Numbered from the stretch's first letter, positions 49,966-60,000 are shown. The stretch is 64,000 nt of DNA from Pseudomonas sp. gcc21 (GCF_012844345.1 NZ_CP051625.1:2914001-2978000); one strand, 5' to 3'. Notes: generated from the sequence alone by a model not told the origin. A program made the numbers and translations.

Positions 49966-50409
49966 ATGGCTATGACAGTGCACTGCGATATCGTCAGCGC
50001 GGAAGAAGAGCTGTTCACCGGCCTGGTGGAGATGGTCGTGGCACACGGCAATATGGGTGACCTGGGTATTCTGCCAGGCCATACGCCGCTGCTGACTGAT
50101 CTGAAGCCTGGCCCGGTACGGGTTATCAAGCAGGACGGCAATGAGGAAGTGTTCTACATTTCCGGTGGTTTCATTGAAGTCCAGCCGAGCATGGTCAAGG
50201 TGCTTGCCGACACGGCTATCCGTGCTGGTGACATTGATGAGGCGTCAGCCCTTGAAGCCAAGAAGGCCGCCGAGGCCGCTCTTAGTGAGAAGGGTGCCGA
50301 GTTTGATTACGGTTCTGCCTCCGCACGACTTGCCGAGGCCGCTGCGCAGTTGCGTACCGTGCAAGAGCTCCGCAAGAAGTATGGCGGCCCAGCGGTCAAC
50401 AACCGCTGA
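49966..50409 (+). CDS. atpC: F1Fo ATP synthase subunit epsilon
   Basis: 147 residues. Regulatory rotor subunit. The beta-sandwich domain has [20 protein letters not shown] and [19 protein letters not shown]; a two-helix C-terminal domain follows. ATG 49966 (MAMTVHCD) or the next ATG two codons later could be used. Last gene of the operon, followed by a terminator. Confidence 0.97.
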   Translation: MAMTVHCDIVSAEEELFTGLVEMVVAHGNMGDLGILPGHTPLLTDLKPGPVRVIKQDGNEEVFYISGGFIEVQPSMVKVLADTAIRAGDIDEASALEAKKAAEAALSEKGAEFDYGSASARLAEAAAQLRTVQELRKKYGGPAVNNR

Positions 50410-50415
50410 GTCCAG

Positions 50416-50440
50416 AAAGGCAGCCTCGGCTGCCTTTTTT
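50416..50440 (+). terminator. Intrinsic terminator of the atp operon
   Basis: AAAGGCAGC, loop CTCG, GCTGCCTTT continuing into a run of T, seven bases after the atpC stop. Confidence 0.93.
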
Positions 50441-50597
50441 CTTTTCGTTAAATAGCCATCAAGCCGAATACTTCATTCTTCGATATCAGTGAACTGATAG
50501 CTTTCTATCATTATCCCTTTATCGGAGTCGCTTGCGACTGCTTGCTCGCGGCTTCTATCATTGCGTCTCTTCAATAACACATCCCAGGAACGGATAA

Positions 50598-51962
50598 ATG
50601 AATCTGCACGTAGTCATCCTCGCTGCCGGACAAGGCACTCGTATGCGCTCAGCCCTGCCGAAGGTCCTTCATCCGGTTGCTGGCAAGCCCATGCTCGGCC
50701 ACGTTATCGACTGTGCCCGGAATCTGTCACCGGCGAAAATTCACGTGGTAATTGGGCACGGCGCTGAAAGAGTACGTGAGGAGCTGGACGCTGCGGATAT
50801 CAACTGGGTCATGCAGACCGAGCAGCTGGGGACTGGTCACGCGGTAGCGCAGGCGTTGCCGCACATCACGGCTGCCGATCAGATACTGGTGCTCTACGGT
50901 GATGTGCCGTTGCTGCGCAGCGAGACGTTGAGCAGACTGAGTCAGCAAGCCGGAAGCAGCAGCCTTGGATTGTTGACCGTGGAGATGGCAGATCCGACGG
51001 GTTACGGCCGCATCGTCCGTGATTCAGCGGGGCGAGTACAGGCAATTGTCGAGCAAAAAGACGCTAGCCCCGGGCAGCTGCTCATCAGCGAGGGCAACAC
51101 TGGGATCATGGCTTTGCCCGGCACCAAGGCCGCTGACTGGCTGGGTGGTCTGTCCAACGACAATGCCCAGGGTGAATATTATCTGACGGATGTAGTGGCT
51201 CTGGCTGTCTCGCAATCGGTTGCGGTCGAAGTAGCCCAGCCAGAAGACGAACTTGAAGTCATGGGTGCGAACAATCGGCTACAGCTATCCGTGCTGGAAC
51301 GTGCGTGGCAACAGAAGGAGGCTACGCGCCTGATGGAATCAGGGGTGACCCTGGCTGACCCGGCACGCCTGGACGTGCGAGGAGAGGTGTCAGTCGGCCG
51401 GGATATCTTTCTGGACATCAACGTGGTGCTCGAAGGCCGCGTCAGCATTGGTGACAACGTTCATATCGGGCCGAACTGTGTGCTCAAGGATTGCAGCATC
51501 GAGGCTGGTACGGTCATCAAGGCGTTCAGTCACCTGGAGGGCGCACAGGTCGGTGAGAACTGCGACATCGGCCCCTATGCACGGCTGCGGCCGGGCACTG
51601 TCCTTCATCGTACAGCCAAGATCGGTAATTTTGTTGAAACCAAGAAGGCCGAACTCGGTGAAGGGGCCAAGGTCAATCATCTGTCATACATAGGCGATGC
51701 CCGTGTTGGTAATAATGCCAACGTCGGTGCCGGCACCATCACCTGCAATTACGACGGCGTGAACAAGTTCATGACATTGATCGGTGAGGGGGCGTTTATT
51801 GGCTCCAACACTGCCTTGGTGGCGCCTGTTAGCGTGGGTGACCGAGCTACGACTGCGGCTGGATCAACTATTACGGGCGACGTTCCGGCCGGCGCCTTGG
51901 GCGTGGCACGTGGTCGTCAACGAAATATTGCTAACTGGCAACGTCCTACCCGCAAGGAATGA
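50598..51962 (+). CDS. glmU: Bifunctional GlmU: glucosamine-1-phosphate acetyltransferase and GlcNAc-1-phosphate uridylyltransferase
   Basis: 454 residues. Makes UDP-GlcNAc for peptidoglycan and LPS. The N-terminal uridylyltransferase has [20 protein letters not shown]; from about residue 250 a left-handed beta helix of hexapeptide repeats forms the acetyltransferase ([30 protein letters not shown]). The start [11 protein letters not shown] has AGGAACGG upstream. The position just after the atp operon is the usual one. Confidence 0.98.
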   Translation: MNLHVVILAAGQGTRMRSALPKVLHPVAGKPMLGHVIDCARNLSPAKIHVVIGHGAERVREELDAADINWVMQTEQLGTGHAVAQALPHITAADQILVLYGDVPLLRSETLSRLSQQAGSSSLGLLTVEMADPTGYGRIVRDSAGRVQAIVEQKDASPGQLLISEGNTGIMALPGTKAADWLGGLSNDNAQGEYYLTDVVALAVSQSVAVEVAQPEDELEVMGANNRLQLSVLERAWQQKEATRLMESGVTLADPARLDVRGEVSVGRDIFLDINVVLEGRVSIGDNVHIGPNCVLKDCSIEAGTVIKAFSHLEGAQVGENCDIGPYARLRPGTVLHRTAKIGNFVETKKAELGEGAKVNHLSYIGDARVGNNANVGAGTITCNYDGVNKFMTLIGEGAFIGSNTALVAPVSVGDRATTAAGSTITGDVPAGALGVARGRQRNIANWQRPTRKE

Positions 51963-51970
51963 GTAGCCAG

Positions 51971-51994
51971 GCCCGCGCTTGTGGTAGCGCGGGC
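51971..51994 (+). other. Hairpin after glmU
   Basis: GCCCGCGCT and AGCGCGGGC form a perfect 9-bp stem, eight bases after the glmU stop. The following bases (TGCCCTC) are not T-rich, so it may be an mRNA-end hairpin rather than a classical terminator. Confidence 0.5.
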
Positions 51995-52171
51995 TGCCCT
52001 CATTGCTCTAAGCGAAGCGGTATCCTGCCGCCAGTCTCTCTCCAGACAAGTCCCCAAGCGTTCGTATCCGCCGTGGCTGCTTCACCTGTTTGAGGCAGTC
52101 AGGTAAATAGATATTTCCGCAGGCTAATCTATATTCACAAGATATAGATAACCTAGCCAGGAGATATCCTG

Positions 52172-53356
52172 ATGTTCGCGCATTTATCGCAGAGCCTTAG
52201 CAGACTTAAACTGCCGCTGAGAGTCGAGATCAAAGGCGGAGCCAGTCTGGATCTCGGCCCTGCACCTACCGTTACGCTTGAGGTGAACGATCTTTCTTTG
52301 CTCACCGAGCTAAAGGAGCCGAGCCTGGATAAGCTGGGCGAGGCGTATATAGACAAGCGAATAGAAGTACGCGGACACATCATGGACGTCATCGAGGTGG
52401 CCGACAGGTTAAGCAAGGGGCTGTTGGGTGAAACATCCGAGCGACCACCGGCGCGTACTGCCCACGATAAAAGACTTGATGCCGAGGCTATCGCCTACCA
52501 CTACGATCTTTCCAATGATTTCTACCAGCTCTGGCTTGATCCGGAAATGGTGTATTCCTGCGCCTATTTCCACAAGCCTGACGATTCTCTGGCTCAGGCC
52601 CAGTTTCAGAAACTGGACCATCTGTGCCGTAAGCTGCGACTCAAATCGGGCGAGCGTCTGCTGGACGTAGGTTGCGGTTGGGGTGGACTTGCCAGACACG
52701 CAGCCAAGCACTACGGCGTCCAGGTGCACGGCATCACGCTCAGCAGGTCTCAGCTAGAGCTGGCAAATGAAAAGAATCGCGGTGCCGGACTCGATGGCCA
52801 GATTCAGCTCGAGCTACGAGACTACCGCGATCTGCCCTCGGACGAGTCTTACGACAAGGTGGTCAGTGTTGGAATGTTTGAACATGTGGGCCACGCTAAC
52901 TTGCCGGAATACTTCCGTATTGTGTTCGAGCAACTGAAACCGGGCGGGTTGGCGATGAATCATGGCATAACATCCCGATACGTGGATGGCAGGCCGGTAA
53001 GCCGAGGCGCGGGCAAGTTTATCGGCCGGTATGTATTCCCCCACGGAGAGCTGCCTCATTTATCCACTGCCATTGCCTGCATGAGTGATCAAGGGTTGGA
53101 AGTCGTCGATGTAGAAAGCATGCGGTTGCACTATGCCTTGACCCTCGAGCATTGGAGCCACAACCTTGAAAGCCGACTCGCAGAAGCCGGCCAGCTTGTT
53201 CCCGACAAGACATTGCGGATCTGGCGCATATATCTTGCCGGCTGCGCCTATGGGTTCAAACGGAACTGGATGAACCTGCATCAGATACTGGCGGTAAAGT
53301 CTTACGCCGACGGTGGTCACACCCTGCCGCTGACGCGCGCAGACCTGTATCACTGA
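52172..53356 (+). CDS. cfa: Cyclopropane-fatty-acyl-phospholipid synthase
   Basis: 394 residues. Transfers a methylene group from SAM to unsaturated acyl chains of membrane lipids. SAM motif LLDVGCGWGGLARHAAKHYG, YSCAYFHKPDDSLAQAQFQK and VSVGMFEHVGHANLPEYF are diagnostic. AGGAG precedes ATG 52172. Upstream there is an inverted repeat CTATAT/ATATAG at about 52129-52147 near the start; its role is unknown. Confidence 0.93.
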   Translation: MFAHLSQSLSRLKLPLRVEIKGGASLDLGPAPTVTLEVNDLSLLTELKEPSLDKLGEAYIDKRIEVRGHIMDVIEVADRLSKGLLGETSERPPARTAHDKRLDAEAIAYHYDLSNDFYQLWLDPEMVYSCAYFHKPDDSLAQAQFQKLDHLCRKLRLKSGERLLDVGCGWGGLARHAAKHYGVQVHGITLSRSQLELANEKNRGAGLDGQIQLELRDYRDLPSDESYDKVVSVGMFEHVGHANLPEYFRIVFEQLKPGGLAMNHGITSRYVDGRPVSRGAGKFIGRYVFPHGELPHLSTAIACMSDQGLEVVDVESMRLHYALTLEHWSHNLESRLAEAGQLVPDKTLRIWRIYLAGCAYGFKRNWMNLHQILAVKSYADGGHTLPLTRADLYH

Positions 53357-53452
53357 ACGGACCATACATCATCGCTTAATGGCAAATCGCTACCCCTGCT
53401 GCTACATTCTTCAGTTCCCGGCCCTGGCGCCGGCACAGAATGGAGACGTGGC

Positions 53453-54325
53453 GTGCCGTTGATACCCGTTAAAGAAGATGAAGTCGTATTGGGAGTGCCG
53501 CTGCCCTGGAACCTGTTGGACGTCGAAGGGCGCGTCATATTCGAACAGTCGCGCGTGCTGGACAGCCAGCCGCTGCTCAATCAGTTGTTCAAGCTCGGAC
53601 TATATCGCTCAGCACCAGAGCCAGCGGCGGCGGAGGAAAGAATCGATGTGGCCGGAAACGGGACGCAGGGCGATGTTCAGAACTCGTCTCTGGAACATAT
53701 ACAGCTCGCGCCGGGCGATCCAGTGCAGTTACAGACAATGCACCCTACGCACGCTGAACGTTACCAGGTGCGGATGATCGGCGTGCATGCTCCGGTTAGC
53801 ATCATGGTGACCACACCGACTCATCAGGGCAAGCTGGCGTTCATCAAGGAAGGGCAGCAGTTTCTGGTGAGAGGATTCGTTGGTAAGGACGCCGTGGCAT
53901 ACAGAACGCGCGTATTGAAATCAAACCTCGCCCCGTTTCCCTATCTGCATCTGGCTTATCCGCAAAGCGTTCAGTCCATGCGTATCCGTAGCTCCGCAAG
54001 GGTACCTCTTCAGCTCGTTACGGCAGTTCTTACGGAACAGGGCCCGAAATCAGCAAAGATTGTTGATCTCAGCGTGGGCGGCGCTCGAATGGCCTCCGAT
54101 AGCCTCATTGCGCACAAGGGCGACGACTTGAAGCTATCATTTCGGGTGAACCCGGCGGGCATGGAAGTCTATATGACGGTTAACGCGAAAGTACGCGCCG
54201 TTCAGACAGAACAGACTGGCGCAGGGCCGGTCATCACCGGCGTTGAGTTTGTTGAACTAGGCGAACAGGAGCGGTTATACCTGACGACAGTGGTATATCA
54301 GAATCTGCTTAAGGACACTCTGTAA
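53453..54325 (+). CDS. PilZ domain protein with N-terminal YcgR-like domain
   Basis: 290 residues from GTG 53453, with TGGAGA upstream. The N-terminal 140 residues resemble the first domain of flagellar-brake proteins (PGDPVQLQTMHPTHAERYQV and later MVTTPTHQGKLAFIKEGQQF). The C-terminal PilZ domain has RSSAR (RxxxR) and DLSVGG (DxSxxG), so it should bind c-di-GMP. Probably modulates motility or surface polymers; no motility genes are near. Overlaps the next gene by one base. Confidence 0.82.
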   Translation: MPLIPVKEDEVVLGVPLPWNLLDVEGRVIFEQSRVLDSQPLLNQLFKLGLYRSAPEPAAAEERIDVAGNGTQGDVQNSSLEHIQLAPGDPVQLQTMHPTHAERYQVRMIGVHAPVSIMVTTPTHQGKLAFIKEGQQFLVRGFVGKDAVAYRTRVLKSNLAPFPYLHLAYPQSVQSMRIRSSARVPLQLVTAVLTEQGPKSAKIVDLSVGGARMASDSLIAHKGDDLKLSFRVNPAGMEVYMTVNAKVRAVQTEQTGAGPVITGVEFVELGEQERLYLTTVVYQNLLKDTL

Positions 54326-54783
54326 TGAGATTGTGGTTAAGGCTGATGGCTTGTCTTGCGATGCTGTGTTCAATACCCGCTGCGCACGCAGAACCGCTGG
54401 AAGTCATGCTAGGAGGCGAGCGCTTCTATCTGGAGGTTGTGGACGATCCGGCCAGTCGCCGACAGGGTCTGATGGGCCGCGAGTTCCTGGCACCAGATGA
54501 AGGAATGCTATTCGATTTCCCCTCGAGCACTACCCCGGCCATCTGGATGCGCAACATGCTGATCAGCCTCGATCTGCTATTTGTCGATGAGCAGAGCAGA
54601 TTGGTGAAGGTTTTCACTGACGTTCCGCCCTGCGACGCCCCACCTTGCGATATCTATCGAGTTGAACGACCGATACGGTTTGTCATCGAGGTCGCAGCCG
54701 GAACGGCGGATCGGCTGGGGCTGGAATCCGGCATGGTGCTGAATCTGGGACGCATTACCCGCCAACCCGCACCGTACCAATGA
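54325..54783 (+). CDS. DUF192 family secreted protein
   Basis: 152 residues. The signal peptide LWLRLMACLAMLCSIPAAHA is cleaved, leaving one DUF192 domain (RRQGLMGREFLAPDEGMLFD, IWMRNMLISLDLLFVD, and VIEVAAGTADRLGLESGMVL). Function of the family is unknown. The start codon shares its A with the stop of the PilZ gene, so the two are translationally coupled. Confidence 0.88.
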   Translation: MRLWLRLMACLAMLCSIPAAHAEPLEVMLGGERFYLEVVDDPASRRQGLMGREFLAPDEGMLFDFPSSTTPAIWMRNMLISLDLLFVDEQSRLVKVFTDVPPCDAPPCDIYRVERPIRFVIEVAAGTADRLGLESGMVLNLGRITRQPAPYQ

Positions 54784-54816
54784 CTCAGCAGTGTCTCACC
54801 ACCCTCGCAAAGAGAG

Positions 54817-55698
54817 TTAAGTCGAATTTAGAAAGTGTTCGATATGCCTTGCAACGAGTTCTGGTTGGTCATGATGAATATTGTGACCTGCCTGGTTAAT
54901 CAGTACATCCCGAGCGTTTCGCAAATGTGAGAAGCGCGCTTTGTATAGTTCGTCTTCGGGAAACACCAGGGTCATGTAATCCGAGTCGTCGCCACGGAGC
55001 CAAAGAGCAGGCGCCGAGATATGCGACAGGAATGTCTCAAAAAAAGCGGCCGTGGGGAAAGATAAGGGCATACCGCGAAGCCGCCGCCATGGGTCTGCTT
55101 GTAGTTCGACAACTGTATTGTCCTGGGCAGGGCAGCGACCAAGGCTCCTGGCAAGAAAGTCTGCTCGCTGTGACGTTAACCGGACGTTGGCCGTTTTCAG
55201 TCGTTGAGCAAGGGCATCGAAGCCCGTGTATTGGCTGTTCCGACGTTCCTCCCTGCTGCGCTCTAGCCACATGGCCATCAGACGGGGGGCTGCGCTGACC
55301 GGCTGTTGCCGCGGTCCGAATCCTTCCAGGCTCACGTAGTGGCGGACGCGCTCGGGCCGGGCACCGCTCAGGAGCGTGGTGACCTGACCTCCGTAGCTGT
55401 GACCTACCAGGGAGGCCTGGGTGTCGGGGCTGTAACGATCCAGAATGACGTCCAGCATTACTACATCGTCTTGCATGTAGTAATGCTGGTGTCGCCACTC
55501 TGACTCGCCGTAGCCAGGCCAGTCTGGAGCGATAATGTCCCACTCCTGTTCAAAGCAGTCGACCAAGAACTGGAAAGTTGAGGATGTGTCCAGCCAGCCA
55601 TGCATTAAAAACAGCCGGGGCGCGCCTGGCGTTCCCCAACGTCTGATATGGCAGCGGCGTCCGTTGATTTCTATAAACTCTGACCGGCTCGGTTTCAT
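54817..55698 (-). CDS. Alpha/beta hydrolase
   Basis: 293 residues. The triad is visible: nucleophile serine in VGHSYGGQVT, acid in LRGDDSDYM, and histidine in NQAGHNIHHDQPE; the oxyanion loop is HGWLDTSSTFQFL. No signal peptide, so cytoplasmic. Substrate unknown. It is the last minus-strand gene of the catabolic cluster and may or may not belong to it. Confidence 0.85.
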   Translation of the reverse strand: MKPSRSEFIEINGRRCHIRRWGTPGAPRLFLMHGWLDTSSTFQFLVDCFEQEWDIIAPDWPGYGESEWRHQHYYMQDDVVMLDVILDRYSPDTQASLVGHSYGGQVTTLLSGARPERVRHYVSLEGFGPRQQPVSAAPRLMAMWLERSREERRNSQYTGFDALAQRLKTANVRLTSQRADFLARSLGRCPAQDNTVVELQADPWRRLRGMPLSFPTAAFFETFLSHISAPALWLRGDDSDYMTLVFPEDELYKARFSHLRNARDVLINQAGHNIHHDQPELVARHIEHFLNST

Positions 55699-55742
55699 GT
55701 TATCTCTTGTTCTTTGGTTTGAAGAAGCGATGCGACGTCGTA

Positions 55743-57107
55743 CTAGATTCTGAATGCGCTAACTACCGCGGCCGTAATCGCAAATCCGGAAGCTATTAAT
55801 AAAGCCGTGGCAGTACCGTTGGACGATAGGCCGAGAATAAGGGCCGTGGCGGCGGCGCCTCCGGTCTGGCCTAAAAGACGTGCGGTGCCTTGCATGCCCG
55901 CTGCGCCGCCACTTCGCTCACGGGGCGCCGAGCCGATTATGGTGCGGTTATTAGGAGCGTGAAACAAACCGAAACCTACGCCGCACACTGCCATCCGCCA
56001 TAGAATAGAGATGGCTTCCGGCGTACTGGGCATGAGTGAAAGCAACAATAATCCGAGGGCCATCAAACCCATTCCTGCAGCGCAGAGCAGGCCGGATGAA
56101 TAGCGATCGGCGAGCGCTCCGGCGACGGGTGCCATCAGCACCACAGCCAGGGGCCAGGGCGTCATGAGTAGTCCTGTGTCGACGGCAGAGTAGGCTAAAA
56201 CGTCATGCAGATAGAACGGCAAAGAAATGAACGCCATCATGTGGCCTGTAAAGGCGCACATTGCAGTGATAATTGCCAGCGCGAAAGGTTTTATCTTAAG
56301 CAGATCCACCGGCAGCAATGGGGCTTTCAACCCAAGCTGGCGGCGTACAAGTGTATAAATGATCCCCCCGGCAATTATGAACTCCGCGAGAATCACCGGG
56401 TAGCTGACATCATGCGCGAAACTGTCTATGGCGACCACAAGAAGTCCGATACCCAGGGCGTTCATTATTGCGCTGGGGTAGTCGAACTTATAGGTTGCTC
56501 GGGGGGTGCGGGGAAGAGCACGCGCGGCGATGGCCAGTGCTATGCATCCGATGGGTATGTTGATGGCGAAGAGCCATGGCCAAGGGCCGACGGCTAAGAT
56601 GCCCGCCGCGACTGTCGGCCCCAGGCCGGTGGAAATAGCCACGATCATCGCGTTTGTACCGATCCCTTTGCCGAGCGCGTGACGAGGATATATAAAGCGC
56701 ACGAGTGCAACATTCACACTCATGATCCCTGCGGCTCCGAGCCCCTGAAAAAATCGCGAGGCGATCAGTGCGGGAAGTGAGTCAGCTAAGGTGCAGGACA
56801 CCGAGGCGAAGACAAATACCAGCAGGCCGAGTCGATAAATAACGCGATATCCAAGTATGTCCCCAAGCGAGGCGAGCGATAGGAGAGTTGTCGCCACTGC
56901 AAGGAGATACGCGTTGACTACCCATATCGACTCAGCCGGCGTGACACCTAGATCGGCAGCGATAGACGGAAGAGCAATATTGACCATGCTGTGGTCTACC
57001 ACTGCCATGCCTATTCCCAGGGCTGTGGTCAGAACGGCCCAGTAGCGACGAGGGACTGGCAGGCCGTCATCCTCATGGGTGCAGCTTTCGTCATCAGGGA
57101 TTTGCAA
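55743..57107 (-). CDS. MFS transporter, DHA2 (14-TM) drug exporter-type
   Basis: 454 residues, hydrophobic throughout with about 13 or 14 membrane segments. VVDHSMVNIALPSIAADLGV and the WVVNAYLLAVATTLLSLASL segment are DHA2 motifs; GDILGYRVIYRLG is motif A; LGPTVAAGIL resembles motif C. The start is TTG 57107, backed by AGGAG 8 bases upstream. Probably exports a toxic compound or moves a pathway substrate; specificity unknown. Confidence 0.88.
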   Translation of the reverse strand: MQIPDDESCTHEDDGLPVPRRYWAVLTTALGIGMAVVDHSMVNIALPSIAADLGVTPAESIWVVNAYLLAVATTLLSLASLGDILGYRVIYRLGLLVFVFASVSCTLADSLPALIASRFFQGLGAAGIMSVNVALVRFIYPRHALGKGIGTNAMIVAISTGLGPTVAAGILAVGPWPWLFAINIPIGCIALAIAARALPRTPRATYKFDYPSAIMNALGIGLLVVAIDSFAHDVSYPVILAEFIIAGGIIYTLVRRQLGLKAPLLPVDLLKIKPFALAIITAMCAFTGHMMAFISLPFYLHDVLAYSAVDTGLLMTPWPLAVVLMAPVAGALADRYSSGLLCAAGMGLMALGLLLLSLMPSTPEAISILWRMAVCGVGFGLFHAPNNRTIIGSAPRERSGGAAGMQGTARLLGQTGGAAATALILGLSSNGTATALLIASGFAITAAVVSAFRI

Positions 57108-57144
57108 TATTGAAGCTCCTGTCGGAACGCTGCGCGTTCAGGAT

Positions 57145-58242
57145 TTAATGGGACTCCCAGGGATACCCTTGGTCAGCGATCTCTTTCTCGACTGCTTCGA
57201 GCATGGTCATATAACTTTCATTGATGCCGACCGCGGCAGGTACAGATTTCGCAGATTGCGCTACTTTCTCCCTGGAAGCGCGGGACATACCCTGCTCCCA
57301 TTGCGCGCGCTGCGAACTGTCAATCTCATAAAACTCAACGGGGTTATCGGGATCACTTGTTAGCTGCTCGCGAACTACCTTCCGTTCTTCCAGGTTCCCT
57401 TTTGCGAGATGCTCCAGCAACGGCTGTTGCAGTTCATCGAAAACGTTTTGTTCTTCGGCGCTGAGGCTATCCCATCGGTTGCGGTTCATCACTATCACGT
57501 TCATGTTCTGGCCTACGTCGGGCTCGACCAGGTGGTTCGCTACCTCGTTGTGGCGATACGTTGGGATGTGGCCCATGTAGGTCATCGTGCCGTCGATGGT
57601 TCCCCGTTGCAGGCCGGTATAAACGTCTGGAAAGGTGAGGTTGACCGACGTGACGTTCCAGCCTTCTTCCCGGGCGGCCCGTGCATAGGTGCCAGGGAGC
57701 CGGACTTTGTCGCCCTTGAAAGAATCCGGGGATAGATATGGGCGATCCCTGCTCAACAGCACAACCGGACCAAGAGAATAGTGAGCAATATATTTAAGAT
57801 TGTTACGCTGCTCTTCCTCTTTTATCGCGGGGGTGCTGTCGCGAATACGCCGCCAGCTTTCAACCGCGACCCATTCGTCTCCCGGCCCTTGGCTGGTGGT
57901 AGCCAGATTCCAGAGGGGCATCCTTGCCGCTGTGTAAGCAGGGATCACATACGCCATGTCCGCTACGCCGGAGCCAACACCTTCGAGGGCGTCCTTCAGT
58001 TTCACCAGGCCACCCATATGGAAGAACTCGATGGCTATGGTTCCCTGGGTTCGCTGGTTAACTTCTTCTGCCCACCACTGCAGGGCATTGTTGATGCCGC
58101 TGGGCCCAGGGGGATTCGCTGCAGAAAACGACAGGGTTTTGACCTCCGCATGCGCCATGTTGCAAGAAAGGCCTACTGCTAGGGTAAGTGCGGCTATGTG
58201 GATGGCGCGCGTTTTACTCCGCTTGATGGTCTTATTATTCAT
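57145..58242 (-). CDS. TRAP transporter substrate-binding protein (DctP family)
   Basis: 365 residues. The signal peptide HIAALTLAVGLSCNMAHA directs it to the periplasm. The DctP fold is seen in NALQWWAEEVNQRTQGTIAI, GVADMAYVIPAYTAARMPLW and KVRLPGTYARAAREEGWNV with the conserved arginine that usually binds a carboxylate. GGAG precedes the ATG. No DctQ or DctM membrane genes are in the window, so the partner is elsewhere. Confidence 0.9.
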   Translation of the reverse strand: MNNKTIKRSKTRAIHIAALTLAVGLSCNMAHAEVKTLSFSAANPPGPSGINNALQWWAEEVNQRTQGTIAIEFFHMGGLVKLKDALEGVGSGVADMAYVIPAYTAARMPLWNLATTSQGPGDEWVAVESWRRIRDSTPAIKEEEQRNNLKYIAHYSLGPVVLLSRDRPYLSPDSFKGDKVRLPGTYARAAREEGWNVTSVNLTFPDVYTGLQRGTIDGTMTYMGHIPTYRHNEVANHLVEPDVGQNMNVIVMNRNRWDSLSAEEQNVFDELQQPLLEHLAKGNLEERKVVREQLTSDPDNPVEFYEIDSSQRAQWEQGMSRASREKVAQSAKSVPAAVGINESYMTMLEAVEKEIADQGYPWESH

Positions 58243-58321
58243 GAGCCAGCTCCGCTTCTGTCACAGTTGGGATATCTGAAATCAGTCCACTTCTGGTCTT
58301 GCTGTATATCTAACTTCCTCA

Positions 58322-59557
58322 TCAGAACGCTGTATCGCCCGCCAGTAATTGTCGAGCTATTGTTCGGCGTTGAATTTCTCCGGTACCGTCCGGAACGCGC
58401 AGTATGCGAGCCAAGCGCAAGCCTTCCTCTAGCTGCAACTCGTTGGTGAGTCCCATGGCGCCGTGGATACTGATTATTCGGTCAATTACACGAAACAGCA
58501 TTTCTGTCGCGAAAGCCTTGCACATTGAGAGCTCCTTGGTGGGCTTGCCTTCTGCGTCTACCTGCCATGCGCAATTAAGCACCATGTTCTTCGCTGCATA
58601 GATATCCATGGCGCACTCTGCCAGGTGTAACTGTATGGCCTGGTGTTCGCCGATGGGCTTGCCAAAGGTCACACGCTGTTTGGCATAGTCGAGGCCTCGG
58701 TCCAAAGCCCACTCCGCCAGTCCCACACAGCTTCCCGCCATTCCTAGCCGGCCTGTACTAACCCCCGACATGGCTACGTCGAAGCCCTCATGAACCGTTC
58801 CTAGAACGTGATCTGCGGGTACGCGCACATTCTCCAGGCTGACTATCCCTATATCCGCGCCCATATGGCCCATCAAAGGAATGGTGCTGGTGACCTTGAA
58901 GCCTTCTGTGCTTGTGTCTATGAAGAACCCTGTAATGCCGCCTTTACGTCGCTTGAAACGGTCCGGGTCCGTTACCGCGAAGAACATGCCGTAGTCGGCG
59001 TAGGGAGAGTTGGTGATCCACTGTTTGGTACCATTGAGCACCCATTCGTCCCCCTCCAGCACCGCACGGGTTTTCATATTGAACACATCGGAGCCGGCGT
59101 CCGGCTCGCTGAGCCCAAAACAGAGTGTTTTGTCGCCCCGAGCGATATCCTCCAGATAGCGATCCCGCAGAGGGGGTGACAAAAACCGAAGGACCGGGCT
59201 AAGGCCGTTGGTAAAGGCGGAGGGAATGACAATTTCCTTCACCAGGGAATGGCCTGGGCCGAACCGTCGGTTCATGGCTTCGTGAACATAGACCGCGGCG
59301 GTCGCGCCGAGTCCGCCGCCGCCCAGTTCTTCAGCGCCGAACATGGTGTAGAACCCAGCCTGATATGACAGGTTGCGTACGCGTCGCCGCAGGGCGAGCG
59401 CTTCGGGCACCAGACGGCCGTCCCGCTGGTAACGGTCCCGTTCATCCGCAAGTATCGGGGCGTGATCTTGCTCGATAGGCAACACTTCCCGCTCGATGAA
59501 CCGCAAGAGCGAATCGATGACCGCCTGGATTTCTTCGGGTACTTGGAAATCGGTCAT
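58322..59557 (-). CDS. Acyl-CoA dehydrogenase family protein
   Basis: 411 residues. FAD enzyme making a double bond in an acyl-CoA. GLSEPDAGSDVFNMKTRA and GTKQWITNSPYADYGMFFAV are standard middle-domain motifs. Where classical members have YEGT with the catalytic glutamate, this one reads VPDGTGEIQRRTIAR, with aspartate instead, as in the ACAD10/11-like group. The start overlaps the DUF35 stop by four bases. Substrate unknown. Confidence 0.92.
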   Translation of the reverse strand: MTDFQVPEEIQAVIDSLLRFIEREVLPIEQDHAPILADERDRYQRDGRLVPEALALRRRVRNLSYQAGFYTMFGAEELGGGGLGATAAVYVHEAMNRRFGPGHSLVKEIVIPSAFTNGLSPVLRFLSPPLRDRYLEDIARGDKTLCFGLSEPDAGSDVFNMKTRAVLEGDEWVLNGTKQWITNSPYADYGMFFAVTDPDRFKRRKGGITGFFIDTSTEGFKVTSTIPLMGHMGADIGIVSLENVRVPADHVLGTVHEGFDVAMSGVSTGRLGMAGSCVGLAEWALDRGLDYAKQRVTFGKPIGEHQAIQLHLAECAMDIYAAKNMVLNCAWQVDAEGKPTKELSMCKAFATEMLFRVIDRIISIHGAMGLTNELQLEEGLRLARILRVPDGTGEIQRRTIARQLLAGDTAF

Positions 59558-59970
59558 AACGTGCTCGCCTCCCTAGGCTGGAACAGGGGGAGGGCAATGC
59601 CTTCCTCCAGGTCTTCAAAGGTGACACTGACGGCCTGTCCGATCCGGATGGCGGAGACGTCGTCGGTGAGAATGTTCGTGAGCAGCCGCGGGCCTTCTTC
59701 AAGATCCACGAGCGCGACGATATAAGGAGCCATTTCCTTGAATGCAGGGCCGGCTGGCCGCCGCGAAACGGTGTAGCTATAAATGACGCCGCGGCCGCTC
59801 ATCTGACGCCACTCGATTGCATCGCTGTGGCAGCGCGGGCAGAGGATGCGGGGATAAAAAAACGGGCTATCACACCGGGTGCAGTGGGGTAGCCGCAGCT
59901 CATGGCGGCCCGCTGCCTCCCAGTATTCTCGGCTGTCGGCATCGACCACAGGTATGGGTTTGTCCGTCAT
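59554..59970 (-). CDS. DUF35 zinc-ribbon and OB-fold protein
   Basis: 138 residues. A rubredoxin-like zinc ribbon (CTRCDSPFFYPRILCPRCHS, two CxxC pairs) is followed by an OB fold (GVIYSYTVSRRPAGPAF). Such proteins usually pair with thiolase-fold enzymes encoded next to them and channel acyl-CoA substrates. Here it lies between the thiolase-fold gene and the acyl-CoA dehydrogenase gene. GAGGAAG precedes the ATG. Confidence 0.92.
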   Translation of the reverse strand: MTDKPIPVVDADSREYWEAAGRHELRLPHCTRCDSPFFYPRILCPRCHSDAIEWRQMSGRGVIYSYTVSRRPAGPAFKEMAPYIVALVDLEEGPRLLTNILTDDVSAIRIGQAVSVTFEDLEEGIALPLFQPREASTL

Positions 59971-60000
59971 GGTGGGCTTCCTCCTCTGTTGGGGGCGATA

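Noticed and set aside
50740..50757. CACGTG-centred sequence in glmU as a third parS site
   Set aside because: Only the core matches; the outer bases are not symmetric and differ from the parS consensus.
51971..51994. Hairpin after glmU as a classical rho-independent terminator
   Set aside because: The stem is strong but the following sequence is not T-rich; kept only as a hairpin.
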